DNA of 13,889 nucleotides, taken from positions 1-13,889 of the forward strand of contig DASROJ010000152.1 of assembly GCA_035646975.1 (NCBI GenBank). Reading direction: 5' to 3'. The notes under the pieces are model-generated. The model had not been told where the DNA came from, ran no database searches, and saw only the letters and a list, made by a program, of their open reading frames with translations. Below are positions 13,882-13,889 of the stretch, one piece after another. The DNA comes from DASROJ01 sp035646975 (GTDB lineage Bacteria; Acidobacteriota; Polarisedimenticolia; JACPZX01; DASXTC01). Within the stretch, counting starts at the first letter, position 1; every line of letters begins with the position of its first letter. Made by a program: the position numbers and the translations under genes.

Positions 13882-13889
13882 CCCCTACC

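Noticed and set aside
1..13889. Search for CRISPR arrays, tRNA/rRNA genes, insertion sequences, toxin-antitoxin or phage-defence genes
   Set aside because: No regularly spaced repeats, tRNA-like cloverleaf, transposase, terminal inverted repeats, nuclease/helicase or reverse transcriptase motifs were seen by eye. The window reads as ordinary chromosomal gene content.

Overview
This is a GC-rich bacterial chromosome segment that is almost entirely protein-coding. It holds twelve genes: eleven complete and one cut by the left edge. I saw no rRNA, tRNA, CRISPR array, transposase, integrase or phage gene. The gene content fits a Gram-negative soil or environmental lineage such as Acidobacteriota: a secreted Asp-box/BNR propeller of about 1,100 residues, a TPR protein fused to a DUF1579-like domain, a diheme cytochrome of an environmental type, and NnrS. 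The assignment is an inference from protein style; no marker gene proves it.

Region 1 (1-2563, minus strand) is a tight operon read right to left: a secreted protein of unknown function, folD (one-carbon folate metabolism), coaE (last step of CoA synthesis), and the start of tldD/pmbA (peptide or modified-peptide protease). Successive genes overlap by 4 nt or lie about 11 nt apart. CoaE carries an arginine where the P-loop lysine is expected.

Region 2 (2564-6260, plus strand) starts in a 216-bp divergent promoter region. It holds an exported diheme c-type cytochrome related to the CcpA/MauG/RoxA superfamily, a cytoplasmic tandem SRPBCC (AHSA1-like) protein, and an NnrS-family membrane protein. 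The last two are closely spaced and may be coupled. The set suggests redox or heme/NO-related work at the envelope, but no pathway can be named.

Region 3 (6311-10361, minus strand) is a second compact operon: an exported TPR/DUF1579-like protein, a GT-C-fold membrane glycosyltransferase-like protein (32-nt overlap), a pirin with an intact metal site, a GNAT acetyltransferase, and a small cupin lacking the usual metal histidines. The glycosyltransferase/pirin junction holds three copies of the self-complementary hexamer AGCGCT, which can form alternative hairpins next to the pirin ribosome binding site.

Region 4 (10362-13889, plus strand) is a divergent promoter region, the large secreted Asp-box propeller protein, and a strong GC hairpin after its stop codon. 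I do not see a clear, previously undescribed multi-gene system. The best leads are the CoaE P-loop change, the RoxA-like heme spacing of the diheme cytochrome, the missing start codon for the conserved NnrS N-terminus, and the AGCGCT hairpin cluster.
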